From positions 1-62,482 of the forward strand of contig JAAYAY010000110.1 in NCBI GenBank assembly GCA_012719125.1: a stretch of DNA of 62,482 nt, given 5' to 3'. Of the stretch, positions 1 through 8,487 are shown in pieces (position 1 is the stretch's first letter; the number at the start of each line of letters is the position of its first letter). Source of the stretch: Planctomycetaceae bacterium. GTDB taxonomy: Bacteria; Planctomycetota; Planctomycetia; Pirellulales; Thermoguttaceae. Position numbers and translations under genes: made by a program. Under the pieces are notes generated by a model. The model had not been told where the DNA came from and did no database searches. It saw only the letters and a list, made by a program, of their open reading frames with translations.

Positions 1-1
1 C

Positions 2-430
2 ACGTCGTTTCACAACGAGGCGCAGAACACCCAGGTCGAGCAGTTGCTGCTCCGCTACCTCGTCTTCACGACGGTCACCGCCCGCGAGCAGGAAGGCGTC
101 CGCCAGGTGCTCGTCCGCGGCGGGTTCTCGCCCGGCCAGCGAAACCTGCTCGCCCTTTCGGCCGAAGAGGAGCCGGTCAGCGACACCTACGACTGCCGCC
201 GTCCCGGCCCCTTGCGGTTCGTCCTCGGCTTCGCCAACCGGGGCGCGGAACTGAAGCTGATCGTCACCAGTCCCTCGGGCGAGCGCTTCGAAAAAAGCGG
301 CCGCGAAACGTTCACGATCCCCGTCGACCGGGCGGCGGTCGGAACGTGGCAGTACACTATCGCGCCGCTCAAAGTGCCCTACCGCAACTTCCCCTTCACG
401 CTGACGATCGGCGAAAAAACCCAGGACTGA
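2..430 (+). CDS. C-terminal end of a protein cut by the window edge, unknown function
   Basis: The reading frame is open from the first complete codon of the window to a TGA at 428-430, so the true start lies upstream; an internal TTG at 44 is not a credible start. About 142 residues are visible. The last 80 or so residues (around RFVLGFANRG, TSPSGERFEKSG and TWQYTIAPLKVPYRNFPF) read like a small beta-sandwich of the kind appended to secreted enzymes (pre-peptidase C-terminal or bacterial Ig-like), but I do not recognise a specific family. No catalytic motif is visible in this part. The gene is followed directly by the repeat cluster at 465-588. Confidence 0.7.
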   Translation, partial: TSFHNEAQNTQVEQLLLRYLVFTTVTAREQEGVRQVLVRGGFSPGQRNLLALSAEEEPVSDTYDCRRPGPLRFVLGFANRGAELKLIVTSPSGERFEKSGRETFTIPVDRAAVGTWQYTIAPLKVPYRNFPFTLTIGEKTQD

Positions 431-464
431 CCCAACGCCCGACCTCCGCCCCCCATCCCAACCC

Positions 465-588
465 GACGCGTAAGCGAGGCCCCCCCACCCCACCCCATCC
501 CATCCCAACCCGACGCGTAAGCGAGGCCACCCCATCCCGACGCGTAAGCGAGGCCCCGCCTGTTACCCGGCCTCGTTTACGCTTCGGG
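465..588. repeat. Cluster of GACGCGTAAGCGAGG dispersed repeats
   Basis: Three direct copies of GACGCGTAAGCGAGG lie at 465-479, 512-526 and 539-553, each preceded by CCC and the first two by AACCC. An inverted, slightly diverged copy lies at 571-588. Together they form an array with C-rich spacers just after the first gene. The same element recurs singly at 33982, 35447, 35495 and 51896, always outside genes. Function unknown; the palindromic ACGCGT core and the inverted copy could give RNA hairpins. Confidence 0.85.
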
Positions 589-606
589 TTGACGATCGCC
601 TCGTGA

Positions 607-773
607 GTTTTCATCGCCGAATGCCGTGCCACTCCCGGCCGCGTCAGCCAGGGCCCGGCGGAAGCGGAAGCCGGGGCCAATCTGCGTAAGGCGATCAAGG
701 AGTGCCTGGAGGAGCGGACAGAAAAGGGATGCTGCTGACGGTGCAGCCCCGCCAGATCGACGTTGCCTTCTGA
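607..773 (+). pseudogene. Decayed HicB-like antitoxin fragment
   Basis: The frame 607-738 translates to a short peptide containing ECRATPGRVSQGPAEAEA followed by GANLRKAIKECLEER. This matches the typical HicB pattern (...PGCVSQG...EEALANIREAI..YLE). There is no start codon after the in-frame stop at 604-606, and the N-terminal beta strands are missing. The frame ends at 736-738, while the neighbouring frame continues to 771-773 with a plausible C-terminal strand, which suggests a frameshift near 725. No intact HicA toxin is visible beside it. The assignment rests on pattern resemblance only. Confidence 0.45.
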
Positions 774-1099
774 GGCAGCCGCTGCCGATCCTGACGCCCC
801 ACCGATGGCCGACTCGTGGTCGGCCGGCGCTCCGCGCGTGGCGATGCGAGCGCCGCTGCTGGTGGTGTTGCGCGGATTGGCGATGCCCCCTTCCGTGGTG
901 ATGGGCCGCTCTGGACCACCCTACTGACTCCTGCTCCCCACTGCCCCCCCGAAAGGCTGGAGACCCCTCCAGCGGATGCGGGTATCTGGTAGCATCCGCA
1001 CCACAATAAAAATTGCATAGGAACTATGTAATACTACCTATTGTGTTATCATGGTAAAAGCTTAGCCGTCTGAACCAGGTTAACCGCGAAAACCATTTT
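774..1099. other. Intergenic stretch upstream of uvrA with one inverted repeat
   Basis: No convincing gene. The only clear structure is an 8-bp perfect inverted repeat, GCGGATGC at 972-979 and GCATCCGC at 992-999, with a 12-base loop and no T-tract after it. The DNA turns AT-rich from about 1000, as expected for a promoter zone, but no well-spaced -35/-10 pair could be settled on. Confidence 0.5.
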
Positions 1100-1167
1100 C
1101 CCTGAACCCTGAACCCTGAACCCTGAACCCTGAACCCTGAACCCTGAACCCTGAACCCTGAACCCTG
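1100..1167. repeat. Tandem heptamer (CCCTGAA)n tract abutting the uvrA start
   Basis: About 9.7 uninterrupted copies of a 7-bp unit (CCCTGAA in one phase) end only six bases before the uvrA ATG. The unit belongs to the same degenerate family as the CCTGACC, CCTGTCC and CTCCTGA tracts found before wecB, capE and other genes here. It occupies the place where a Shine-Dalgarno sequence would normally be. Confidence 0.95.
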
Positions 1168-1173
1168 TCGTCC

Positions 1174-3999
1174 ATGATCTCTCCCGGGCACATCACGCTG
1201 CGAGGCGTCGAAGTTCACAACCTCCAGGGGATCGATCTGGATATCCCGCGTGAGAAGCTGATCGTTTTTTGCGGGTTGAGCGGCAGCGGCAAGAGCAGTC
1301 TGGCCCTCGATACGCTTTATGCAGAAGGTCAGCGTCGGTACATCGAGAGCTTCTCGGCCTACACGCGGCAGTTTCTCCAGCGACTCGAGAAGCCGGAGGC
1401 CGAGCACATCGACGGCATCCCCCCCGCCATTGCGGTCACGGGGAGTAACGGGAGCCGTTCGAGCCGGTCTACGGTGGGGACGGCTACGGAAACGGCCGAC
1501 TACCTCCGGCTTCTGTTTGCCAAGATCGGACATGTCGTCTGCCGCCGGTGCGGCCGGGAGGTCCACCGCGATTCTCCACAAAGCATCGTCCAGGAGTTGG
1601 AGAAGCTCCCTGCCGGGCGCCGTTTCATGGTTACCTTTCCGTTGGCCGGCGAACCGGGCGTGGAGCCCCAATCCCAGGTTGCGTCGTTGCGGGAACAGGG
1701 GTTCGTGCGGCTGATCGCAGCCGAGCAGACCGTCCATCTGGCGGAGGACGCGATTCTGCCTTCGGATGCCGACGGCGTCGAGGTGGTGATCGACCGCCTG
1801 ACGGCCGGCACGGACTCAGTGCGGGTGCAGGACTCGCTGGAGACGGCTTTCTCCCACGGAGGTGGGCGCTGCTTCGTGCTGGTGGAGGCAACCGAGAACA
1901 GTAACCTCGATCTGGGCGGCCGGACCGAGGCGATCGACGGACGTCCTTGGCGGCGTCTAGCTTTCAGTTCGCAGTTCGCCTGCGACGATTGTTCGCTCGA
2001 CTACCCCGACCCCGAGCCGCGGCTCTACAGTTTCAACAGCCCCTTGGGCGCCTGTCCGCAATGCGAAGGCTTTGGGAACATCATTGACATCGATATGGAC
2101 CTCGTCGTGCCGGACCGGGGCAAGTCGATTGCCGAAGGCGCGATCGCTCCCTGGAACAGCCCGGCTTATCAGCACGAGCAAGAGGAACTGATGGCGATTG
2201 CCGCCGACTACGACCTGCCTGTCGACGTGCCCTATTCGCAGCTCGAACCACGGCACCTGGAACTGATCACCGAAGGTGTGCCCGAGCGCCAGTTCGGCGG
2301 GCTGAAAGGTTTCTTCGCCTGGTTGGACCGGCGGAAGTACAAGATGCACATCCGCGTCTTCCTGAGCCGATGGCGAAGTTATCGCCCCTGTCCCAGTTGC
2401 GATGGCGCCCGTCTCCGACCGGAGGCTTTGGCGACGCGGGTCGGCGACAAGAACATCGCCGAGATTGCCGCAATGAAAGTCTCCGAGGCGGCCGCCTTCT
2501 TTCGCGAACTGCAGCTCCCCGAATGGGAACAACACGTAGGCCGGATGATGCTCGAACAGGTCCGGGCGCGACTGGGCTACCTCGAGACGGTCGGTCTCGG
2601 CTATCTGACTCTCGATCGAACGCTGCGGACGCTCAGCGGCGGCGAGACGCGCCGCGTGGCCCTGACTTCCGCCCTCGGATCGAGCCTCGTAAACATGCTC
2701 TACGTTCTCGACGAGCCTTCGATCGGGCTCCATCCTCGCGATATCCACAGGCTGCTGGGCGCCCTCGCCGGACTCCGCGATCGCGGCAACACGGTGGTCG
2801 TCGTCGAACATGAAGAAGCCGTCATCCGGGCGGCGGACCAGATCGTCGAGATCGGTCCCGGTGCGGGCGAACGGGGCGGACGCATCGTCTTCCAGGGAAC
2901 GCCCGAAGAAATGGTGAACTGCCCCGACAGCCTGACGGGCGATTATCTGGCGGGACGCCGCGGGGTGGTTGTTTCCGGACGCCGCAGGGCGCCCGACCAC
3001 GGCTGGATCCGCCTTGCCGGCGCGCGGGGCAACAACCTGCAGAACGTCACCATCGAATTCCCGCTCGGCGTGTTGTGCCTGGTGACCGGCGTGAGCGGTT
3101 CCGGAAAGAGTACGCTGGTGCAGGGAACGCTCTACCCGGCACTCAGCCGTCGGCTCCGAAAAGACGCCGAGAAACCCTACCAGTTCGACGACGTGTTCGG
3201 CGACGGCCAGATCGACGACGTAATCATGGTCGATCAGAGCCCGATCGGACGTTCGCCGCGATCGAACCCGGTGACCTACCTCAAGGCCTTCGACGAAATT
3301 CGTGCCGTGTTCGCCGAGACGGTTGAGGCTCGCACTCGCGGTTATACGGCCAGCCACTTCAGTTTCAACGTCGAGGGCGGCCGCTGCTCTGCCTGCCAGG
3401 GCGACGGCTACGTGCAAATCGACATGCAGTTTCTGGCCGACGTTTATATGAAATGCAGCCAGTGCGGCGGAAACCGTTACCGCGACGAGATCCTCGAAGT
3501 GACCTATCGGGGACGCAATATCGCCGAAGTGCTCGACATGACCGTTCGCGAAGCCTTCACTTTCTTCCGCGGCCGTGCCAAGGTCCAGGCACGGCTCAAG
3601 CGTCTCATCGACGTGGGGCTCGACTACGTGCGGCTGGGTCAGCCGGCGGCCACCCTCTCCGGAGGCGAGGCTCAGCGGCTCAAACTGGCCGGGTACATGT
3701 CGAGCGCGCGCCGGGGCCGCTGCCTGTTCCTCCTCGACGAACCGACCACCGGCCTGCACTATTCCGACGTCGTGCAGCTTCTCGACTGTTTCGACGCCCT
3801 GCTGGCCGTGGGCCACTCCCTGATCGTCGTGGAACACAATCTGCAAATGATGCGGGCGGCCGACTACATCATCGACATGGGCCCCGGCGCCGCCGAAGAG
3901 GGCGGCCGAATCGTCGCCAAAGGCACCCCCGAAATGATCGCCCACAATGAGCAGTCCGTCACCGGCACGTTTCTTCAGAATCTGCTCGAAGAGCGGTGA
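1174..3999 (+). CDS. uvrA: UvrABC excinuclease subunit A
   Basis: Damage-recognition ATPase of nucleotide excision repair; it scans DNA as a dimer and loads UvrB. The 941-residue length is normal. Two ABC modules are visible. The first has a Walker A (GLSGSGKSS, residues 34-42), a zinc module with paired CxxC motifs around YSFNSPLGACPQC, a signature LSGGE near 486 and Walker B with VLDEPSIGLHPRD. The second has GVSGSGKST near 639, a zinc module (CSACQGDGYVQIDMQFL...CSQC), LSGGEAQR near 828 and LFLLDEPTTGLH. The residues before the conserved RSTVGT are SNGSRSS rather than the usual QKTTS-like sequence. The ATG at 1174 is the only sensible start but has no Shine-Dalgarno, because the heptamer tract sits directly upstream. 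Confidence 0.96.
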   Translation: MISPGHITLRGVEVHNLQGIDLDIPREKLIVFCGLSGSGKSSLALDTLYAEGQRRYIESFSAYTRQFLQRLEKPEAEHIDGIPPAIAVTGSNGSRSSRSTVGTATETADYLRLLFAKIGHVVCRRCGREVHRDSPQSIVQELEKLPAGRRFMVTFPLAGEPGVEPQSQVASLREQGFVRLIAAEQTVHLAEDAILPSDADGVEVVIDRLTAGTDSVRVQDSLETAFSHGGGRCFVLVEATENSNLDLGGRTEAIDGRPWRRLAFSSQFACDDCSLDYPDPEPRLYSFNSPLGACPQCEGFGNIIDIDMDLVVPDRGKSIAEGAIAPWNSPAYQHEQEELMAIAADYDLPVDVPYSQLEPRHLELITEGVPERQFGGLKGFFAWLDRRKYKMHIRVFLSRWRSYRPCPSCDGARLRPEALATRVGDKNIAEIAAMKVSEAAAFFRELQLPEWEQHVGRMMLEQVRARLGYLETVGLGYLTLDRTLRTLSGGETRRVALTSALGSSLVNMLYVLDEPSIGLHPRDIHRLLGALAGLRDRGNTVVVVEHEEAVIRAADQIVEIGPGAGERGGRIVFQGTPEEMVNCPDSLTGDYLAGRRGVVVSGRRRAPDHGWIRLAGARGNNLQNVTIEFPLGVLCLVTGVSGSGKSTLVQGTLYPALSRRLRKDAEKPYQFDDVFGDGQIDDVIMVDQSPIGRSPRSNPVTYLKAFDEIRAVFAETVEARTRGYTASHFSFNVEGGRCSACQGDGYVQIDMQFLADVYMKCSQCGGNRYRDEILEVTYRGRNIAEVLDMTVREAFTFFRGRAKVQARLKRLIDVGLDYVRLGQPAATLSGGEAQRLKLAGYMSSARRGRCLFLLDEPTTGLHYSDVVQLLDCFDALLAVGHSLIVVEHNLQMMRAADYIIDMGPGAAEEGGRIVAKGTPEMIAHNEQSVTGTFLQNLLEER

Positions 4000-4033
4000 G
4001 CTATGAGCCATGAGCTGTGAGCCTGACCCCTGA

Positions 4034-4113
4034 ACCCCAAAGCGGGGCAAGCCCGCAACCCAACCTTCACAAATATGCGCGCACCATGCGCAGAAGTCGC
4101 GAACAAAGACTCG
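4034..4113. repeat. Dispersed repeat R1, copy 1
   Basis: Sequence beginning CCCCAAAGCGGGGCAAGCCC and continuing through AACCTTCACAAATATGCGC. It shares a core with 55541-55610 and 61925-61992 (GGCARGCCCRCAA, then AACCTTYACMAA, then a GCGC/AAGTC/ACTCT-like end). It lies between uvrA and cinA, right after a short CCTGACCCCTGAACCCC tract. Part of the core also occurs inverted in the tandem repeat at 31085-31146. Confidence 0.7.
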
Positions 4114-4179
4114 AACGACTACCCCCGCCTCCACTTCATCTACGTTCAGACCATCAATCCGACTCCTCTCGGTCTTCCC

Positions 4180-5424
4180 ATGCAAGCTGAAATCATAGCC
4201 ATCGGCGACGAAATCACCTCCGGCCAACTGCTCGATACCAACACCCAATGGCTCAGCCTGCGGTTGGAGGAGTTGGGAATCCGCGTCTTGTACCACACGA
4301 CGGTGGGCGACGAACTCGACGCCATCACCGACGTCTTCCGCCGGGCGATCGAGCGGGCGGATGTAATCATCGCCACCGGCGGACTTGGCCCCACGGCCGA
4401 CGACCTGACCCGGCAGGCCGTTGCCGAAGCTGCCGGAGTGAGACTTGTCATGAACGAAGAAGCCCTGGCTCATGTCCGCAGTATCTTTGCTCGACGCAAA
4501 TACCCGATGCCTGGCACCAACGAAGTCCAGGGACTCCTGCCCGAAGGCGCCCGGATGATCTTCAATCCGAATGGAACCGCACCGGGCGTGGAAATGGCGA
4601 TTGCCCGAAGCGGCAGGAACGGCTGTCACCTTTATGCGCTGCCGGGCGTCCCCGCCGAGATGTTCGAGATGTGGCACGGCACGCTGGAGGGGGCTCTGCG
4701 GGAGGTCGGAGGCGGCCGGCGCGTGGTTCGCCACCGGAAGATCAAATGCTTTGGGGCCGGTGAAAGCCGGATCGAAGAGATGCTTCCCGACATGATCCGC
4801 CGTGGCCGCGAACCCCGCGTCGGCATCAACGCCAGCAAGACCACGATCATCCTGCGGATCACGGCCGAAGGCGCCACGGAAGAAGAGTGCTATGCCGCCA
4901 TGGAGCCCACTGTGGCCACGATCCGCGAGTGCCTCGGCGATCTGGTCTTCGGCGAGGGCGACGACGAACTCCAGCACGCCGTTTGCCGATTGCTGAAGGA
5001 ACGAGGCAAGACCCTGGCCACGGCCGAATGGGGCACCGGCGGGATGATCGCCGACTGGCTCAATGAAGTCCCTGACGCGTCGGACGTGTTCGTCGGCGGA
5101 CTCCTTGTCTCCTGCGAACGAGCCGTTCAGCGAACTCTCGGTGTCGCGCCCGAGATCTTCGGACAACACGGCTCCATCAGCGAACAGGTCGCTGCCGCGA
5201 TGGCCACTTCCTGCCGCCGGCAATTCGGCGCCGACTACGGCCTTGCCGTCGGCGCCTTTCCGCAGCACGATCCGCAAGCGAAATCCCCCGCCTCCTTCCA
5301 CCTCGCTCTCGCCACGGCCGACGGAGTCGCCACCAAGTCCTACCCCTACGCCGCCCATCCCGCCGTCCTCAAGCTCTTCTGTGCAAAACGTGCCTTGAAT
5401 TTCGTGCGGCTGGCGATGTTGTAA
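4180..5424 (+). CDS. cinA: CinA family protein with altered C-terminal deamidase motif
   Basis: CinA proteins combine an N-terminal MoaB/MoeA-like (COG1058) domain, linked to ADP-ribose pyrophosphatase activity, with a C-terminal PncC nicotinamide-mononucleotide amidase domain. Here the N-terminal domain is typical (AIGDEITSGQLLDTN, ATGGLGPTADDLTR, ALPGVPAEM). The C-terminal domain starts near residue 265. Where the family has AESCTGG, with the catalytic serine, this protein reads AEWGTGG, so Ser-Cys is replaced by Trp-Gly. The following FVGGLLVS is recognisable. Start ATG 4180 was chosen because homology to CinA begins exactly there; the frame is open upstream to 4075 but that part is repeat-derived. 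414 residues, normal length. Confidence 0.92.
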   Translation: MQAEIIAIGDEITSGQLLDTNTQWLSLRLEELGIRVLYHTTVGDELDAITDVFRRAIERADVIIATGGLGPTADDLTRQAVAEAAGVRLVMNEEALAHVRSIFARRKYPMPGTNEVQGLLPEGARMIFNPNGTAPGVEMAIARSGRNGCHLYALPGVPAEMFEMWHGTLEGALREVGGGRRVVRHRKIKCFGAGESRIEEMLPDMIRRGREPRVGINASKTTIILRITAEGATEEECYAAMEPTVATIRECLGDLVFGEGDDELQHAVCRLLKERGKTLATAEWGTGGMIADWLNEVPDASDVFVGGLLVSCERAVQRTLGVAPEIFGQHGSISEQVAAAMATSCRRQFGADYGLAVGAFPQHDPQAKSPASFHLALATADGVATKSYPYAAHPAVLKLFCAKRALNFVRLAML

Positions 5425-5507
5425 CCAGCCTTGTTTCACCGGATGTGTGTGTGCAATAATCGTGGTGTGTAGTGGTTAAGGACTCGCACCACGATTCAGG
5501 CGGTAAG

Positions 5508-6611
5508 ATGCTTGACCATCTTCGGCAGTCTTTGGGTAACATCCAAACGAAGAGCTATCGCATCAGCCGATCCTTCCGGCGGGCTAAATACTATGCGGCG
5601 GCGGCAATCGTTCTGATAGTCGTTGTGATGTTTCTCGTTGCTCGATTCATGATCCGTCTTGGAGCGGCCCCTCCCAAATGGTCGGACGCTCCATCACTTG
5701 TCTTCTTCCTCCTCTTTCTTGGCTCGCCAATCTGGCTGCTTCCCTTATTCGAATACCGTTTCCGATTGAGCGTTGACCCGAGCGGGATCACTTTTCGGCG
5801 TTTCTTCAGAGAGTACTTCTGGCCTTGGCTCGCATTCTATGAGGGACGCGTCGAGTTGAAGGAAGGATTGCGGGCGTTCTACTGGCCTGAGATCCGCGGA
5901 CCTGGAGCTTCGTTGCCCATGGAATTGCTCGATCCGGAGGAGAAGGAGGAATTCTATGCCTTGTGCCGAAAGATGTGGGTTGCGCCCCCTCCGGAAGCGT
6001 TGCCTTCAAATCTCGTGCTGTCCGTTTCTGTGAATGGGTTGCGGGGGAGGTCCGTCTTCATCGATCGAGACGGAATTCGAATAGGCTCGGACAAACACGC
6101 GACGAACTTCGAATGGTCCGACGTGCTGAAGTGGACTGTCGTCCGCCCTGAGCGGGATCGGATCGATTTCTATGAAGCAACCCTCGATCTCCCAGGCTAC
6201 AGCGTCGGATTCAGTCGTCACCGCGAGAGCAAGAACAGAAAGGTATGGGAAGGGGCTTCGGCCGCCGTCGTAGCCCGGTTCCTGGAACAGCATATTCCCG
6301 AAGAGAAAACGCTCGTGGTCTCCCTCACGGGCCGCCCGCAGTCATTGGAGGAAGTCGAATATCACTTGACCCGGATCCAAAGGGAGACACGTGTACTGCG
6401 AGATGCCTGCCTCCTCGCGGCAACCGTGATCGCCATGTGTTTTCTGGCCGGAGATCGACCTCAGGCGGCGGCGTTTGGCGTCCTGGCGGCCATGTGTGTT
6501 CCAGGGTTATGGCTCATGCTGCGACCTCAGCGTCAGAAACAAGCTGAGTACCTTGCCATCCGCGATCAACTCCTAGCCGACGCTGGCAACGAGATTCCCG
6601 AGCAACAGTGA
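5508..6611 (+). CDS. Membrane protein of unknown function
   Basis: 367 residues from ATG 5508, which has AGGCGG upstream; an earlier GTG at 5472 is possible. Two hydrophobic segments lie near the N-terminus (AAAIVLIVVVMFLVARFMI and SLVFFLLFLGSPIWLLPLF). A central soluble region of about 230 residues follows, and a hydrophobic pair near the C-terminus (AATVIAMCFLAG and AAMCVPGLWLML) completes it. The central part contains two beta-rich, PH-like stretches (VDPSGITFRRF, FIDRDGIRIGSDK), which may be bPH-type membrane-associated domains, but that is a guess. No catalytic motif. It stands alone between cinA and the exported isomerase-like gene. Confidence 0.75.
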   Translation: MLDHLRQSLGNIQTKSYRISRSFRRAKYYAAAAIVLIVVVMFLVARFMIRLGAAPPKWSDAPSLVFFLLFLGSPIWLLPLFEYRFRLSVDPSGITFRRFFREYFWPWLAFYEGRVELKEGLRAFYWPEIRGPGASLPMELLDPEEKEEFYALCRKMWVAPPPEALPSNLVLSVSVNGLRGRSVFIDRDGIRIGSDKHATNFEWSDVLKWTVVRPERDRIDFYEATLDLPGYSVGFSRHRESKNRKVWEGASAAVVARFLEQHIPEEKTLVVSLTGRPQSLEEVEYHLTRIQRETRVLRDACLLAATVIAMCFLAGDRPQAAAFGVLAAMCVPGLWLMLRPQRQKQAEYLAIRDQLLADAGNEIPEQQ

Positions 6612-6738
6612 AACAATCACGCTCCCTATTGCCGTTTCATTGCCCAAGGCGCTTGATCCCCCCGCCCTCGCCCGTCATACTTGCCGGCGTCGTCAACTGT
6701 CCAATCCACGATTTCTCGCTCTTCAGGGAGATTCGGCT

Positions 6739-8295
6739 ATGTGTCATTCGCACGTTTCGGGACCGTGCCTGGGGTGTCACCATGGATTGAACCGAAGGCG
6801 TTTCGTTGCCGGGTGTGGCGCCACGCTGACGTCGATAGGGGCTTCGGCTTCAAGGACGGCTCAGGCCGGCGACGATTCCAAGAAGCCGGTCCGCGTCGGG
6901 CTCGTCTTTCTCTCGAACCACAAGCCGAGTTGGCCCCATCCCGAGTTCCTCGTCGAGCCTCGCGAGGAAGAAATTCTGGAGTTGCTCCGGGCGGGCTGCC
7001 CAGGTGTCGAGTTGGTGCCCGTGGCCGTCCGCACTCCCGATCAGGTCAAGGCGGCGGCTGCCTTGAAGGACGAAGTGGACGGTTACCTGGTCTACGTGGT
7101 CACGCTGCACTGGAACCTGCAGCGAACGGTCGCCGAGATCGGCAAGCTGGGCAAACCCATGCTGTTGGCCGACGAGTTCCTTGGCGGTTGCGGCGTCTTT
7201 CTTCGCGGTTACAGCGATCTGTGCCGTCAGAACATCCCCGCGGCCGCTGTGTCGACCACGCGGATGCAAGACCTCGTCCTGGCGGCGCAAACGTTCGCAG
7301 AAGTGAAGCCCGATACGACCCAGGCCGCCTTTGCCGCACGTTGTGAGGAAGTCTATCGCAAGACGTTTGCACCGGTCGGCGAAATGAAGTGTGTCGCCGA
7401 CCCGGTCAAACTCACCGACATCGGTCAGTGCATCGATCGCTTCAAGAAATCGCGGTTTCTGATCGTCGGTCGCGGGCAGGAGGGGAAGGAACAGGATTTC
7501 CTCGGCGCCACGGGCGTCTACATCGGGTTCGACGAACTCAAGTCGCTCTACGACGCGGTCGACCAGGACGAAGCGGCCCAGTGGGCCGCGCATTGGTCGG
7601 GGCAGGCGGAACATATTGTCGAACCGACGCCCGATTGGATCCACAAGGCGGCGGCCGTCTACCTGGCGACGAAGGAATTGCTCAAGCGGCACGGTACCGA
7701 CAGCGTGACGATGAACTGTCTGGGCGGCTTCGCTCAAGGCAAGTTGCCGGCCTACCCATGCCTCGGCTTCATGGAGATTCTCGACGGCGGCGGCCAAGGG
7801 GTGTGCGAAGCCATGCCCGACGACACGCTCAGCATGCTCATGGCCCGGATTCTCACCGGGCGACCCGGGTTTGTCTCCGATCCGGCCCTCGACACGTCGA
7901 AGAACCAGATCGTTTACGCTCACTGCGTGGCGACAACCAGGCCGCTCGGTCCTGACACGGATTCGAACCGCTTCCGTATCCGCACCCTCCACGATCGCGA
8001 TCCGCGGGGGACCTGTGCCCAGTCGTTTCTTCCCGAAGGCTACATGACCACGTCGTTCCGCACCGATTTCGCCCGCAAGAAGATGGTTATTCATCAGGCC
8101 AAGGCTGTCGGAAACCTGGACGCCGACCGCGGCTGCCGTACCCAACTGGTCGGCGAAGTCCGCGGCGACATTGGGAACCTGTTCGACCAATGGGACCACT
8201 TCGGCTGGCACCGGGTGACCGTCTACGGCGACGTCAAGGAACCTCTGATCGAGTTCGGCCGGGGCTTGGGGCTGGAGATTGTCGAAGAGGCGTAA
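6739..8295 (+). CDS. Tat-exported protein resembling L-fucose/L-arabinose isomerases
   Basis: 518 residues from ATG 6739, preceded by GGGAG at 6726-6730. A twin-arginine-like signal (NRRRFVAGCGATL) lies near residues 19-31 and is preceded by an unusual Cys/His-rich segment, MCHSHVSGPCLGCHHG. The mature part resembles sugar isomerase folds: a Rossmann-like N-terminus (PVRVGLVFLSNHKPSWP), then a C-terminal region with NCLGGF, YPCLGFMEIL, a glutamate-containing CEAMPDDTLSMLM segment and a final beta domain. Cytoplasmic isomerases have no signal peptide, so an exported version probably has another role, for example sugar binding or oxidoreduction. The next gene is also secreted. Substrate unknown. 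Confidence 0.72.
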   Translation: MCHSHVSGPCLGCHHGLNRRRFVAGCGATLTSIGASASRTAQAGDDSKKPVRVGLVFLSNHKPSWPHPEFLVEPREEEILELLRAGCPGVELVPVAVRTPDQVKAAAALKDEVDGYLVYVVTLHWNLQRTVAEIGKLGKPMLLADEFLGGCGVFLRGYSDLCRQNIPAAAVSTTRMQDLVLAAQTFAEVKPDTTQAAFAARCEEVYRKTFAPVGEMKCVADPVKLTDIGQCIDRFKKSRFLIVGRGQEGKEQDFLGATGVYIGFDELKSLYDAVDQDEAAQWAAHWSGQAEHIVEPTPDWIHKAAAVYLATKELLKRHGTDSVTMNCLGGFAQGKLPAYPCLGFMEILDGGGQGVCEAMPDDTLSMLMARILTGRPGFVSDPALDTSKNQIVYAHCVATTRPLGPDTDSNRFRIRTLHDRDPRGTCAQSFLPEGYMTTSFRTDFARKKMVIHQAKAVGNLDADRGCRTQLVGEVRGDIGNLFDQWDHFGWHRVTVYGDVKEPLIEFGRGLGLEIVEEA

Positions 8296-8487
8296 CTCAC
8301 GCTTTCCTAACAGTCCAACCTGCTAACTTGAGCGGCCTTGCCCCGGCGGCTAGAATTGACGGATCAGGCGAGGCGCAAAGACGGTTGCATGACCCCTCAG
8401 CACCCCTGCGTTGATTGCCCCGTGCGATCCCTGCCGGCAGGATGCTGCCCCCCCCAGCCCTCCGAATTCATCCCCAGGAACGCGTCC

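Noticed and set aside
1100-1167. Telomere-like repeat
   Set aside because: CCCTGAA resembles eukaryotic telomeric CCCTAAA, but it is internal, short and a member of a family of degenerate bacterial tracts in this window.
1957-5439. 1160-codon open frame on the minus strand
   Set aside because: It runs antisense through uvrA and cinA, both of which are clear genes. Its length is an effect of GC-rich codons; the translation has no recognisable domain.
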